From contig QHWB01000031.1 of the NCBI GenBank assembly GCA_003222395.1, forward strand, positions 188,501-252,500: DNA of 64,000 nt, written 5' to 3'. The stretch comes from Acidobacteriota bacterium (lineage in GTDB: Bacteria; Acidobacteriota; Vicinamibacteria; Vicinamibacterales; CAVVIG01). Every line of letters begins with the position of its first letter. Position 1 is the stretch's first letter. The notes under the pieces are model-generated. The model had not been told where the DNA came from, made no database searches, and was given only the letters and a program-made list of their open reading frames with translations. The translations under genes were made by a program, and so were the position numbers. Of this stretch, positions 1-7,607 are shown piece by piece.

Positions 1-117
1 GGGCCCGATCAGGCCGAACATCTCACCGCGATCGATCGACAACGTCAGGTCGCGCAGCGCGATCGTGTCGGCGTAGCGCTTTGTGATGCGATCGAGAGCG
101 ATGGCTATTGCCGCCAT
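1..117 (-). CDS. ABC transporter ATP-binding protein, N-terminal fragment
   Basis: Only the first 39 codons lie in the window; the gene runs off the left edge. The translation starts MAAIAIALDRITKRY and reaches the residues leading into the Walker A loop (GEMFGLIGP), with the usual RDLTLSIDRGE lead-in of an ABC ATPase. It is downstream of and co-directional with an HlyD-type protein and a TetR regulator, the order seen in CecR/YbhG/YbhF-type efflux operons. It would energise an ABC-2 type exporter. Its permeases should lie further left. The ATG at 117-115 is the start that brings in the conserved N-terminus. The Walker B and signature motifs are outside the window. Confidence 0.8.
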   Translation of the reverse strand, partial: MAAIAIALDRITKRYADTIALRDLTLSIDRGEMFGLIGP

Positions 118-131
118 CTTTTTCTTATTTT

Positions 132-156
132 GCGGCGGGGCCCCGCCCCCGCCGCC
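132..156. repeat. GGGGCCCC-centred palindromic repeat
   Basis: The 90-bp gap between the HlyD gene and the ABC ATPase holds a G/C block centred on GGCGGGGCCCCGCC. Similar GGGGTGGGGCCCC or GGGGTGGGACCCC cores occur near 23883, 24140 and 27172. It may be a degenerate member of that interspersed family. Function unknown. Confidence 0.45.
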
Positions 157-207
157 TGCCGCGGCTCGCTCGATCGCTCGCCGCGGTTGGTCGATGCGTT
201 TGCTTGC

Positions 208-1233
208 TCATCGCGCGTCCTGGAAAGGGATCTCCGCTTCGACGGGCATGCCGGCCTTGAACACGCCTTTCCGGTTGTCGAGCGAGATTTTGAGACGATA
301 GACCAGCTTCGAGCGATCCTCGGCCGTCTGCACGTTGCGCGGCGTGAATTCCGCTTTCGACGAGATGTAACTGATGGTGCCGGACGCGCCCGGTCCGCCG
401 GCGTCGGTGAAGACGGTTGCCGGCTGGCCGAGCCGGATGCGCGGCACGAGCGGCTCGTCGATGTACACGTTGGCCCACGCGTGAACGAGATCGGTGATCA
501 CGACGAGAGGCGCGCGCGGCTGCAGCAGCTCACCCGCGTCAGCGAGCGTCTCCGTCACGACGCCAGGGGTCGGCGCGCTCACGGTTGCGTCGGCGATCGC
601 TTTTTCCGCGGCGGCGATCTGCGCGCTGATGGCCGTCACGCGCGCCTGCGCCGCTTCGATGTCTTCGCGGCGGGCCCCGGCGCGCAGCCGCGCCACGTTC
701 TCGCGCGCCGCCCGCACGCGATCGCGCGCGCCCTGCAGCCGCTCTTTCGCGACATCCCGCCTCGTCACCGCGTCGTCGCGCTGCTTGCGCGAGCCGGAGT
801 CCGCCGCGAGAAGCGCCTCGAAGCGATCGACGTCCGCCTGGGCGGCGGCCAGCTCGGCCTCCGCGGCGCGCACGTCGGTTTCAGCGGTCGCGGCCTGCGC
901 GTCGGCCTGCCGGATATCTTCCGGACGGGTGCCCGCGACGAGCAGCCGCCGCTGCGCGTCGGCTTGCGCGCGCTCGGCGCGCACCCTCGCGAGCGCGAGC
1001 TCGGCGTCCGCGGTGTCGAGGCGGGCGATGACGTCGCCGGCGTTGACGCGGTCGCCCTCGCGAACGCGCAGCTCGATCAACCGTCCGCCCACCTGCGCGG
1101 CCACCTGCACGTCGGTCGCTTCCACCTGGCCCGACACGCGCGCGCGATCGGCCGGCGGTCTCTGGCGACACGATGCGGCCGCGGCGACGGCCGCGGCCAG
1201 CCAGGCGATCGATGTTCGAGAGCGAACGTTCAC
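208..1233 (-). CDS. HlyD-family periplasmic adaptor lipoprotein
   Basis: Membrane-fusion (adaptor) subunit of an ABC efflux pump, expected to be anchored in the inner membrane and to span the periplasm. The start chosen is GTG 1233-1231, overlapping the TetR stop by four bases (GTGA), which suggests translational coupling. The 341-residue product begins with a hydrophobic stretch ending AAAASC, a lipobox-like signal. A biotinyl-lipoyl-like half (VSGQVEATDVQVAAQVGGR) follows, then a long Ala/Arg/Glu-rich coiled coil (about residues 85-210), the second lipoyl half (ATVSAPTPGVVTE) and a beta-barrel region (VNVYIDEP-like). Length and architecture match YbhG-type adaptors. The substrate cannot be read from sequence. 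A longer frame extends upstream but is non-homologous and overlaps tetR. Confidence 0.88.
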   Translation of the reverse strand: MNVRSRTSIAWLAAAVAAAASCRQRPPADRARVSGQVEATDVQVAAQVGGRLIELRVREGDRVNAGDVIARLDTADAELALARVRAERAQADAQRRLLVAGTRPEDIRQADAQAATAETDVRAAEAELAAAQADVDRFEALLAADSGSRKQRDDAVTRRDVAKERLQGARDRVRAARENVARLRAGARREDIEAAQARVTAISAQIAAAEKAIADATVSAPTPGVVTETLADAGELLQPRAPLVVITDLVHAWANVYIDEPLVPRIRLGQPATVFTDAGGPGASGTISYISSKAEFTPRNVQTAEDRSKLVYRLKISLDNRKGVFKAGMPVEAEIPFQDAR

Positions 1234-1862
1234 GATTTCGATCTCACCGGGTCGCGCATGAGCGACCGCCGCGCCGCCTCCTGCAGCTGCCGCACGAACT
1301 CGGCGGTCGAGAGCGACGACAGATCGACGACGTGCAGGTGCGCGATCTCCTTGCGGATCGGCGTGCCCGCCAGGAAGAACACGATCGGGGCGAGCATGCT
1401 GAAGTACGCGACGACGGGATGGACGGGGCGGAACTCGCCGGCGGCGACGCCCTCGCGGATGATCGCGGCCACCGCGCGCGGCACGGCGCCGAGCGCCTTG
1501 AGCGTCTCGCGATCGAGATGCATGCCGCCTTCGGCGACCTCGCGCAGCATGATGGCGGGAAAGAACGCGTGTTCGTCGATGAACGCCGCCATCGCCGCGA
1601 TGGCGCGATCGATCTTGACCGCCGGCGGATGGTGGCCGGCGGCGACGCTCTGCAGACGTTCGGCCGCGCGGGTGAACATGCGGCGGAGGAGGGTGCGGTA
1701 GAGGCGCTGCTTGCTCGTGAAATGGTAGTAGAGCATCGCCTTGTTCACCCTTGCGCGGTGGGCGATGCGGTCGACGCGAGCGCCCGCAAAGCCGCGCTCC
1801 GAGAACTCGAGCGCGGCGACAGCGAGGATACGGTCGGGCGAGACGCGCGCGGGCCTCGGCAT
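1230..1862 (-). CDS. TetR/AcrR-family transcriptional regulator
   Basis: A 210-residue DNA-binding regulator. The N-terminal helix-turn-helix spans about residues 10-56 (FSERGFAGARVDRIAHRA..NKAMLYYHF), the typical TetR signature ending in a YYHFTSK recognition segment. The rest is a helical ligand-binding domain with a hydrophobic C-terminal half. It is the first gene of a tetR-hlyD-ABC ATPase set and its stop overlaps the hlyD GTG, so it most likely represses its own operon and is released by an exported compound. A perfect 7-bp-arm inverted repeat lies 5 bp upstream of its ATG (1867-1882). Order and domains resemble CecR (YbiH), but I see no specific evidence for the same ligand. Confidence 0.9.
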   Translation of the reverse strand: MPRPARVSPDRILAVAALEFSERGFAGARVDRIAHRARVNKAMLYYHFTSKQRLYRTLLRRMFTRAAERLQSVAAGHHPPAVKIDRAIAAMAAFIDEHAFFPAIMLREVAEGGMHLDRETLKALGAVPRAVAAIIREGVAAGEFRPVHPVVAYFSMLAPIVFFLAGTPIRKEIAHLHVVDLSSLSTAEFVRQLQEAARRSLMRDPVRSKS

Positions 1863-1866
1863 TAGA

Positions 1867-1882
1867 AACTAACCAGTTAGTT
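1867..1882. promoter_or_regulatory. Candidate TetR operator between divergent genes
   Basis: AACTAAC-CA-GTTAGTT is a perfect 7-bp-arm palindrome. It lies in the 65-bp region between the divergent tetR (ATG 1862) and epimerase (ATG 1928) genes. Its size, symmetry and position next to the regulator start are what is expected of an autoregulatory TetR operator. Assignment is inference. Confidence 0.65.
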
Positions 1883-1927
1883 AACTTGAAGGCGCCGTGG
1901 ATGTCAACGGGCGTAAACTGACCTCCG

Positions 1928-2782
1928 ATGCGCATCGTCCTCTCCGGCGGCACCGGCTTTCTCGGCCGTCCGCTCGCCGCGGCGCTCACCGCCGTCGGCC
2001 ACGGGACGGTCGTCCTCCCCCGCGCGCAGACGGGATGGGCGAAGGAAATCGACGGCGCCGGCGCCGTCGTCAACCTCGCCGGCGAACCGATCGCCGCGCG
2101 CCGCTGGAGCGAAGCCCACAAGGCGCGGATCCTCGACAGCCGCCTGCAGGTGACGCGAACGATCGCCAACGCGATACGCGACGCCGCGTCGCCGCCGGCG
2201 GTGTTCATCAGCGGATCCGCGGTCGGCTATTACGGTCCGCTCCGCGACGAGATCGTCACCGAGGACGCGCCGCCAGGATCCGATTTCCTCGCGTCCGTCT
2301 GCGCGCAATGGGAAGCCGAGGCCATGCGCGCCGCAGATCGCGCGCGCGTCGTGTGCGTTCGAACAGGGCTCGCGCTCGAGCGGGACGGCGGCGCCTTGCC
2401 GCAAATGCTGCCGCCGTTCAAGTTCGGCGTGGGTGGCCCCGTCGGGTCGGGCCGCCAGTACTGGCCGTGGATTCACCGCGACGACTGGATCGCGCTCGTG
2501 CGGTGGGCGATCGACACGCCCTCGGTGACCGGTCCCGTCAACGCGACTGCGCCATCGCCGATCACGAACGCCGAGTTCGCGCGCGCGCTCGGACGCGCGC
2601 TGCATCGTCCGGCCTTCATGCCGGCGCCGGCCTTCGCGCTGCGGCTGCTGCTCGGAGAGATGGCGGATGCGCTGCTGCTCTCAGGTCAGCGTGCGGTGCC
2701 GGCAAAGGCGCAGAGGCTTGGATTCACGTTCCGCTACTCGCAGCTGGACGACGCGCTGCGCGCGATCTTTCCGCTCGGCTGA
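1928..2782 (+). CDS. TIGR01777-family NAD(P)-dependent epimerase/SDR-like protein
   Basis: A 284-residue extended-SDR protein of the YfcH/SulA-related TIGR01777 family. It has the nucleotide-binding motif GGTGFLG (residues 7-13), VNLAGEP (about 48-54), the SGSAVGYYG motif (about 91-99), and the conserved C-terminal LLLGEMADALLLSGQRAVPAKA segment typical of the family. The reaction is not established for the family; a role in nucleotide-sugar or cell-division-linked metabolism has been suggested elsewhere. It is transcribed away from tetR and shares the operator region, so it may be co-regulated with the efflux set. Its stop codon lies inside a GTAG-type REP element. Confidence 0.88.
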   Translation: MRIVLSGGTGFLGRPLAAALTAVGHGTVVLPRAQTGWAKEIDGAGAVVNLAGEPIAARRWSEAHKARILDSRLQVTRTIANAIRDAASPPAVFISGSAVGYYGPLRDEIVTEDAPPGSDFLASVCAQWEAEAMRAADRARVVCVRTGLALERDGGALPQMLPPFKFGVGGPVGSGRQYWPWIHRDDWIALVRWAIDTPSVTGPVNATAPSPITNAEFARALGRALHRPAFMPAPAFALRLLLGEMADALLLSGQRAVPAKAQRLGFTFRYSQLDDALRAIFPLG

Positions 2783-2794
2783 AAGCCTCGCTAC
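2771..2794 (-). repeat. GTAG REP-like element overlapping the epimerase stop
   Basis: Read on the minus strand this is GTAGCGAGGCTTTCAGCC followed by GAGCGG. It is a close match to the GTAG-headed hairpin family seen at 13950, 19588, 19608, 41715 and 41753. The last codons and TGA of the epimerase (2780-2782) lie inside it. Confidence 0.65.
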
Positions 2795-2820
2795 GTACGG
2801 AACCGCCAACGGTCCGCCGC

Positions 2821-2867
2821 GGCGACATTCTGTTCTAGATACGCGCGAGCGCTACGGCGCGAGCGCC
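2821..2867 (+). repeat. Interspersed element, copy A
   Basis: Begins GGCGACATTCTGTTCTAGAT and continues with an ACGCGCGAGCGCTACGGC-type string. The same sequence, slightly diverged, is at 27121 (plus) and 23977 (minus). This copy fills the gap between the epimerase and the 3' end of the anti-sigma gene and stops exactly at the latter's stop codon. Confidence 0.7.
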
Positions 2868-3659
2868 TCAGTGCGCCTGGCCTACCAGATACATCGCACC
2901 GGTTGGTGACGGGACACCAGCTTCAGGCTCGATGGTGACTGCCATCGCTGTCGGCTGCGCGATGTCGACCGGCGTCTCGAACATCACGCTGGCGCGGCCG
3001 TTCGGATCCGGCTTGAGCAGTCCCGCGCTGATCGGCGGCTGCTGCGCGGCAATCACCCACATCTGATACGTCCGACCCGCCGGAAGCGGCGGCAGGTTCG
3101 TCGCGTTCACCACGAGACCGCGCGAACGGCTCCAGTACGCGCGCGCCGACGCGGCGGGCGCGGCAGCCTGTCCTGCGAGATCCACGCGCGCGACGTCCGG
3201 CGCCGTGAGCACCGCGATCATCGACTGCGCCACGTTCCCGGCGCGGCGAGCGTCGGCCATCTGTCGCTCGCCGGCATCGGCCCGCAGCCTCGCCTCGCGC
3301 AGCTGCGCTTCGAGCGACGTCACGCGTCCGCGCAGCTGTGCGGCGTAGCCGGCGAGCGCCGCCGCAATCGCGATCGAGGCGGCTGCGGCAAGCCAGCTTC
3401 CCTGCCACGCCGCCGGGCGTCGGCTGCTGACACGCGGACCGCCGACGCGCGCCATCAGCCGATCGCGAACGGCAGGCGACGGCCCGGCAGACGGCGCGGA
3501 GTACGCGAGCGCCGCGATCGCCGGCGCGAGCGCACGCACCTCGGCGGCGCACGCCGCGCACCCCGCCAGATGCGCTTCGAACTCGGCCCGTTCGGCGGGC
3601 GTCAACGCGCCGACGACGTAGAGTTCCGCCTGATCGCCCAGCGGATGGTCCATTCCCAT
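2868..3659 (-). CDS. Zinc-binding anti-sigma factor (RskA-like)
   Basis: A 263-residue predicted single-pass inner-membrane anti-sigma factor. The N-terminal cytoplasmic part carries the ZAS motif H30-x3-C34-x2-C37 (AHLAGCAAC) that binds and sequesters an ECF sigma factor. A transmembrane segment spans about residues 88-109, followed by a short coiled coil (110-160) and a periplasmic RskA C-terminal-like domain (YWSRSRGLVV..LPPLPAGRTYQMWVI). Its ATG overlaps the sigma stop by one base (TAATG), the usual cognate arrangement. A second ATG two codons in (3653) could also be used. Release is probably by regulated proteolysis, as for RskA. Confidence 0.9.
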   Translation of the reverse strand: MGMDHPLGDQAELYVVGALTPAERAEFEAHLAGCAACAAEVRALAPAIAALAYSAPSAGPSPAVRDRLMARVGGPRVSSRRPAAWQGSWLAAAASIAIAAALAGYAAQLRGRVTSLEAQLREARLRADAGERQMADARRAGNVAQSMIAVLTAPDVARVDLAGQAAAPAASARAYWSRSRGLVVNATNLPPLPAGRTYQMWVIAAQQPPISAGLLKPDPNGRASVMFETPVDIAQPTAMAVTIEPEAGVPSPTGAMYLVGQAH

Positions 3660-4234
3660 TAGTCTTCTACGGCGCCCACCCGCGCAAAGATGTAGCCCGA
3701 CAGCTGCTGCCGCAGCGCCTGCATCCCCGCCCGAATGCGAGTCTTGACCGTGCCGAGCGGCAGCTTGAACTTGTCGGCGAGCTCGGACTGTGTCATTCCG
3801 AGAAAATATGCCTCTTCGATGAGCGTCCGCTGATCGGAGGGCAGCGACTCGAGCGCACGTGCGACGACGCGCTGCTGCTCGCTCGCCGCCGCCTGCGCTT
3901 CAGGGTTGTCGACGTTCGCCGCGGCCGGCGCCGATTCGACCGCCCGCAGCCGAACGGCATTCGCGCGCAGGCGATCGATGGCGCGGTTGCGCGCGATGCG
4001 CACGAGCCACGCCGCCGGCGATCCGAGCGCGACGTTGTAGGTTTCAGCGCGCGTCCACACGAGGACGAAGACCTCCTGCAGCACTTCTTCGGACTCGCTG
4101 CGATCGCGCAGGATGCGGAGGATGAGCCCGAACAGCAGGCGGTTGTGGCGATCGTACAACTCGCCGACCGCGTCGGCCTCACGGGCGACGATCCGTTCGA
4201 TGAGCGCGATGTCGGCGCGGACCTCTGCGTCCAT
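3659..4234 (-). CDS. ECF RNA polymerase sigma factor (SigK-like)
   Basis: A 191-residue extracytoplasmic-function sigma factor. Region 2 covers about residues 20-90 (ELYDRHNRLLFGLILRIL..SEEVLQEVFVLVW) and region 4 about residues 130-182 (LESLPSDQRTLIEEAYFLGM..ELADKFKLPLGTVKTRI), so a -10/-35 reader with the usual helix-turn-helix. It is coupled by one-base overlaps both to the E1 beta gene upstream (TGATG) and to the anti-sigma gene downstream (TAATG). The partner is therefore certain. Transcription with a dehydrogenase operon is unusual. No ECF autoregulatory promoter could be recognised directly upstream because the coding regions are contiguous. Confidence 0.93.
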   Translation of the reverse strand: MDAEVRADIALIERIVAREADAVGELYDRHNRLLFGLILRILRDRSESEEVLQEVFVLVWTRAETYNVALGSPAAWLVRIARNRAIDRLRANAVRLRAVESAPAAANVDNPEAQAAASEQQRVVARALESLPSDQRTLIEEAYFLGMTQSELADKFKLPLGTVKTRIRAGMQALRQQLSGYIFARVGAVED

Positions 4235-5217
4235 CAGTAGGCGGCGACGCGGCGCAGCGCGTCGGCAATCGTGTCCGCGTTCGGCAGGTTCGCCGCTTCG
4301 AGGACGTGGGAGAACGGACAGTGCGTGTCGGGATACGTGACGCGAACCACGGGCGCGTCGAGGCGATCGAACCGCTCCTCCGCGATGACGGCGGCCAGCT
4401 CGGCGCCGAGGCCGAGCGTCTTCACGTCTTCGTGGACGATGACGATGCGGCTGGTCTTCTCGAGCGAGCGGAAGATCGTGTCCCTGTCGTACGGCAGCAG
4501 CGTGCGGAGGTCGATCACTTCGACTTCGACCCCTTCCTTCGCCAGGCGGTCGGCCGCGTCGAGCGACGGCAGCGCCATCGCGCCGTACGTCAGCAGCGTG
4601 ATGTCCGATCCTTCGCGGCGCGTCGCCGCGACGCCGATCGGCACGATCTCATCCCCGTCGGGCACCGGTCCCTTCACCCGTCGATACAGATACTTGTGCT
4701 CGAAATATACGACGGGATTGTCGTCGCGGATTGCGGCCTTCAGCAGTCCCTTCGCGTCATAGGCGGTCGAGGGCGCGACGACTCTCAGGCCGGCGCGGTG
4801 GATGAACCAGCCCTCGGGATTCTGCGAATGATAGAGGCCACCGCCGACGTTGCCGCCGCTCGGCGCGCGGACGACGATCGGCACGGCCGATCGGCCGCCG
4901 TACCGGTAGCGCAGCGTCGCCGCCTGGTTGACGATCTGATCGAAGCCGCAGGAAATGAAGTCGGCGAACTGCATCTCGGCGACCGGCCGATAGCCACGCA
5001 GCGACGCCCCGATGCTGATGCCGACGATGGCCGACTCCGAAATCGGCGTATCGACGACGCGCATCTCGCCGAACTCGTCGTACAACCCCTGCGTGACGCC
5101 GAACGCGCCGCCGTACGCGCCGACGTCTTCGCCGAGGACGAACACCTTCGGATCGCGCCGCATCTCCTCGGCGAGCGCCTCGCGGATCGCTTCGAGGTAG
5201 CTCAGCTCCTTACCCAT
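4234..5217 (-). CDS. 2-oxo-acid dehydrogenase E1 component, beta subunit
   Basis: Beta subunit of a heterotetrameric thiamine-diphosphate E1 (pyruvate or branched-chain 2-oxo-acid dehydrogenase). It pairs with the alpha subunit 36 bp upstream and decarboxylates the 2-oxo acid for transfer to lipoyl-E2. The start chosen is ATG 5217 (MGKELSYLEAIREAL); an in-frame upstream extension of eight codons lacks homology. Family marks include GEDVGAYGGAF, DTPISESAIVG, the VRAPSGGNVGGGLYHSQ loop and a C-terminal domain with DLRTLLPYD. The product is 327 residues, the usual length. No E2 or E3 gene is nearby, so the physiological substrate is open. The alpha/beta pair could equally be annotated as pdhA/pdhB or bkd-type. 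Confidence 0.92.
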   Translation of the reverse strand: MGKELSYLEAIREALAEEMRRDPKVFVLGEDVGAYGGAFGVTQGLYDEFGEMRVVDTPISESAIVGISIGASLRGYRPVAEMQFADFISCGFDQIVNQAATLRYRYGGRSAVPIVVRAPSGGNVGGGLYHSQNPEGWFIHRAGLRVVAPSTAYDAKGLLKAAIRDDNPVVYFEHKYLYRRVKGPVPDGDEIVPIGVAATRREGSDITLLTYGAMALPSLDAADRLAKEGVEVEVIDLRTLLPYDRDTIFRSLEKTSRIVIVHEDVKTLGLGAELAAVIAEERFDRLDAPVVRVTYPDTHCPFSHVLEAANLPNADTIADALRRVAAY

Positions 5218-5253
5218 ACAGAGCTCAAACCGCGAAGACACGACGAACCGCGT

Positions 5254-6237
5254 CTACGCATACAGGTCAGTGACTGCATCCTCTGGCGCAGGGTCCGCCG
5301 CGTTCATCGCGAAGTCCACTGCCTCGTCGATCGTCGTCTTGACCTTTCCCTCGATCTCCTGCTGCTTCGCGTCATCGAGGACGTGCCGCGTCCGCAGGTA
5401 CGTCGTGAAGGTCGGGATCGGATCGCGGCTCTTCCACATCGCGAGCTCTTCGTCGGTCCTGTAGAACGCCTTGTCGTGCTCCGAATGCCCGTGCCAGCGA
5501 TAGGTCTTGCACTCGACGAGCGTCGGGCCGTCGCCGCCTCGCGCGCGCGCGAGCGCGCCCAGCGTCGCCTGATACACCGCGAGCACGTCGTTGCCGTTGA
5601 TCGCGACGCCGTCGAATCCGTACCCGTGCGCGCGATCGGCCACGTCGTCGATCGCCATGCTCTTCTCGCTCGGCACCGAGTAGGCGTACTGGTTGTTCTC
5701 GCAGATGAACACGACCGGCAGCTGCTGGACGCCGGCGAAGTTCAACGCCTCGTGGAAATCGCCGGTGTTGCTCGCGCCTTCGCCGAAGTAGGCGATGACC
5801 ACGTTGTCGGTCTTCTCCATCTTGAACGTCAGCGCGAGCCCCGCGGCCACGGGCAGGTTCGATCCGAGCATGCTCGTGTTGCCGAAGATGCCGAGCTCGT
5901 CGACGCCGCTGTGCAGCGCCGAATCGCGCCCCTTCGAGAGGCCGGTGACCTTGCCGAACATCTGCGACATCATCACGCGCGGCTCGACGCCCTTCATCAG
6001 GAACGATCCGAGATCGCGGTGCAGCGGGCAGATGAAATCCTCTCTGCGGAGTCCGTAACAGGTTCCGACGATGATCGCTTCCTGCCCGATGCCGGTGTAG
6101 ACGCCGCTGCGGACTTTCCCCTGCTTGACCAGGATGCTGAGCCGCTCGTCGAACGCGCGAATCAGCTTCAGCCAGTAAAACATCTCGAGCAGCTGTTCGG
6201 GAGCGAGCTTGAACTTCGTGCGTTTGATTGGAGGCAT
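5254..6237 (-). CDS. 2-oxo-acid dehydrogenase E1 component, alpha subunit
   Basis: A 327-residue alpha subunit containing the thiamine-diphosphate/Mg site: GEG at residues 152-154, followed about 26 residues later by ENN (180-182), the GDG-(x)n-NN motif with the common D-to-E variant. The RxFDE motif near residue 31, YTGIGQEA and HRDLGSFL are also present. The C-terminal phosphorylation-loop-like segment reads YRWHGHSEHDKAFYRT. It acts with the beta subunit just downstream. The start ATG 6237 gives MPPIKRTKFKLAPEQLLEMFYWL, typical of the family; a longer frame upstream is a shadow. The 104 bp upstream contain CGTG-rich repeats and no clear promoter. Confidence 0.93.
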   Translation of the reverse strand: MPPIKRTKFKLAPEQLLEMFYWLKLIRAFDERLSILVKQGKVRSGVYTGIGQEAIIVGTCYGLRREDFICPLHRDLGSFLMKGVEPRVMMSQMFGKVTGLSKGRDSALHSGVDELGIFGNTSMLGSNLPVAAGLALTFKMEKTDNVVIAYFGEGASNTGDFHEALNFAGVQQLPVVFICENNQYAYSVPSEKSMAIDDVADRAHGYGFDGVAINGNDVLAVYQATLGALARARGGDGPTLVECKTYRWHGHSEHDKAFYRTDEELAMWKSRDPIPTFTTYLRTRHVLDDAKQQEIEGKVKTTIDEAVDFAMNAADPAPEDAVTDLYA

Positions 6238-6245
6238 CGAGAATT

Positions 6246-6310
6246 GCGGAGACACGAAACCCTTAATGGATTTCGTGATTTTCGTGTTCTCTCGGTTTTC
6301 GTGCCAGGCG
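6246..6310. repeat. CGTG-rich degenerate repeat upstream of the E1 operon
   Basis: Strings such as GACACGAAACCC, TTTCGTGATTTTCGTG and GGTTTTCGTGCC occur in tandem and inverted form within 65 bp. Related strings lie at 5227-5250, 26155, 31625, 36691, 54961 and 60374, always at gene borders. Function unknown. Confidence 0.5.
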
Positions 6311-6341
6311 CGAACGGTGGCGAGTTCGCAGCGGCATGGCA

Positions 6342-7607
6342 CTAGATGAACGAGAGCGACCCCTTCCTGAAATCGCCGCCGAGGAGCTTGACCGAATCGG
6401 TGCCGAGCCAGCGGTCGGCGACCTGCGCGTACACCGAGCGGAAATCGGTTTCGTAGTGCACGTCGCCTGCGCTGTTCTCGAGCGTTGGATTCTGTGGATC
6501 GGTGTTGAGATTCGGGGCCGTGCCGTACAAGCCGCCGTTGACCCGCCCGCCCATCACCATCATCACCGAGGCGGCGCCGTGATCGGTTCCCGAGCTGCCG
6601 TTCTCGCTGATGCGCCGGCCGAATTCCGAGAAGCTGACGACGAGCGTGTCCGTGAGGAGACCCTGGTTGTTGAGATCCGTGTAGAAGGCGAGGAGCCCGT
6701 CGTTGAGCGTCGCCATCAGGCTGTAGTACGCGCCGTTGTTCTGGTTGACGTTCTGGGCCGAGTGCGTGTCGAAGCCGCCGGTCGTCACGTAGAAAATCTT
6801 CGTGCCGATCCCTTTCGACATCGCGCCGGCCACCGCGCGGAGCGCCTGGCCGAAGCCCGTGTTCGGATAGGTGAGCGTCGACGTGTACGCGCCGACCGTC
6901 GCGACGCGGTCGAGTGTCGCCATCGCCGCCTGTGCGCTGCCATAGACGAAGGCCAGCTCGGGTCGATCGACCGGAACGTGCGACGAGATGCGGAGCGCCG
7001 CGCTGCGCTCGGCGGTCAGCTCCGTTCCGCTGTTCGGGCTCGAAAATGCGTAGCCGGCAGCGCTCGGAATCGCGGGCACCGCCGTGCGCGCCGACTGCAG
7101 CACGTGCGGCAGGCTGCCGGTCGTATTCCAGCCGACGAGCGGATCGACAGGCGAGGGCAGCGAGTCGAGATAACGCCCCACCCAACCGAGTCCGGACGAA
7201 TTGTTCGGATCGGCCGTGGACCAGATGTCGGTGCCGAGGAAGTGGGATCGCGATTGGTTCTCGTAGCCCGTTCGCTGAATCAAGGCAAGGCGGCCCTGAT
7301 CGAAGATTTGCTTCAGGCCCGTCAGCCGCGGGTGAAGCCCGAGCGCAACGCTGGAGCGGTCGCTGCCGATCTGCAGCACCTGGCCCGCAGGCACGGCCAG
7401 CGTTGGCCGGCGGCTGTAGTAGAACGGATCGTTGTACGGGATCAGCATGCTGAGGGCGTCGTTGCCGCCGCTCAGATTCAAGACGACGAGATTGCGGACG
7501 TGCGCGCCCTGCGCGCGCGCGAGATCGGAGAGGAACTCCGGCGCCGCAAACGTCACCGTGAACGCCGCTACGCCGCCTTTGACGAATTGGCGTCTGGTGA
7601 CTTTCAT
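6342..7607 (-). CDS. DUF1501 domain-containing secreted protein
   Basis: A 421-residue protein with a twin-arginine signal (TRRQFVKGG, residues 4-12), so exported folded. The DUF1501 (sulfatase/alkaline-phosphatase-like fold) features are visible: NLVVLNLSGGNDALSMLIP near the N-terminus, GFDTHSAQ and the DTLVVSFSEFGRR..NGSSGTDHG block. The last resembles the metal-binding FGR...GRDHW segment of the family. It overlaps the DUF1800 gene by four bases (ATGA), and the two families nearly always occur together in Acidobacteriota, Planctomycetes and relatives. Enzymatic activity has not been defined for the pair. Confidence 0.92.
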   Translation of the reverse strand: MKVTRRQFVKGGVAAFTVTFAAPEFLSDLARAQGAHVRNLVVLNLSGGNDALSMLIPYNDPFYYSRRPTLAVPAGQVLQIGSDRSSVALGLHPRLTGLKQIFDQGRLALIQRTGYENQSRSHFLGTDIWSTADPNNSSGLGWVGRYLDSLPSPVDPLVGWNTTGSLPHVLQSARTAVPAIPSAAGYAFSSPNSGTELTAERSAALRISSHVPVDRPELAFVYGSAQAAMATLDRVATVGAYTSTLTYPNTGFGQALRAVAGAMSKGIGTKIFYVTTGGFDTHSAQNVNQNNGAYYSLMATLNDGLLAFYTDLNNQGLLTDTLVVSFSEFGRRISENGSSGTDHGAASVMMVMGGRVNGGLYGTAPNLNTDPQNPTLENSAGDVHYETDFRSVYAQVADRWLGTDSVKLLGGDFRKGSLSFI

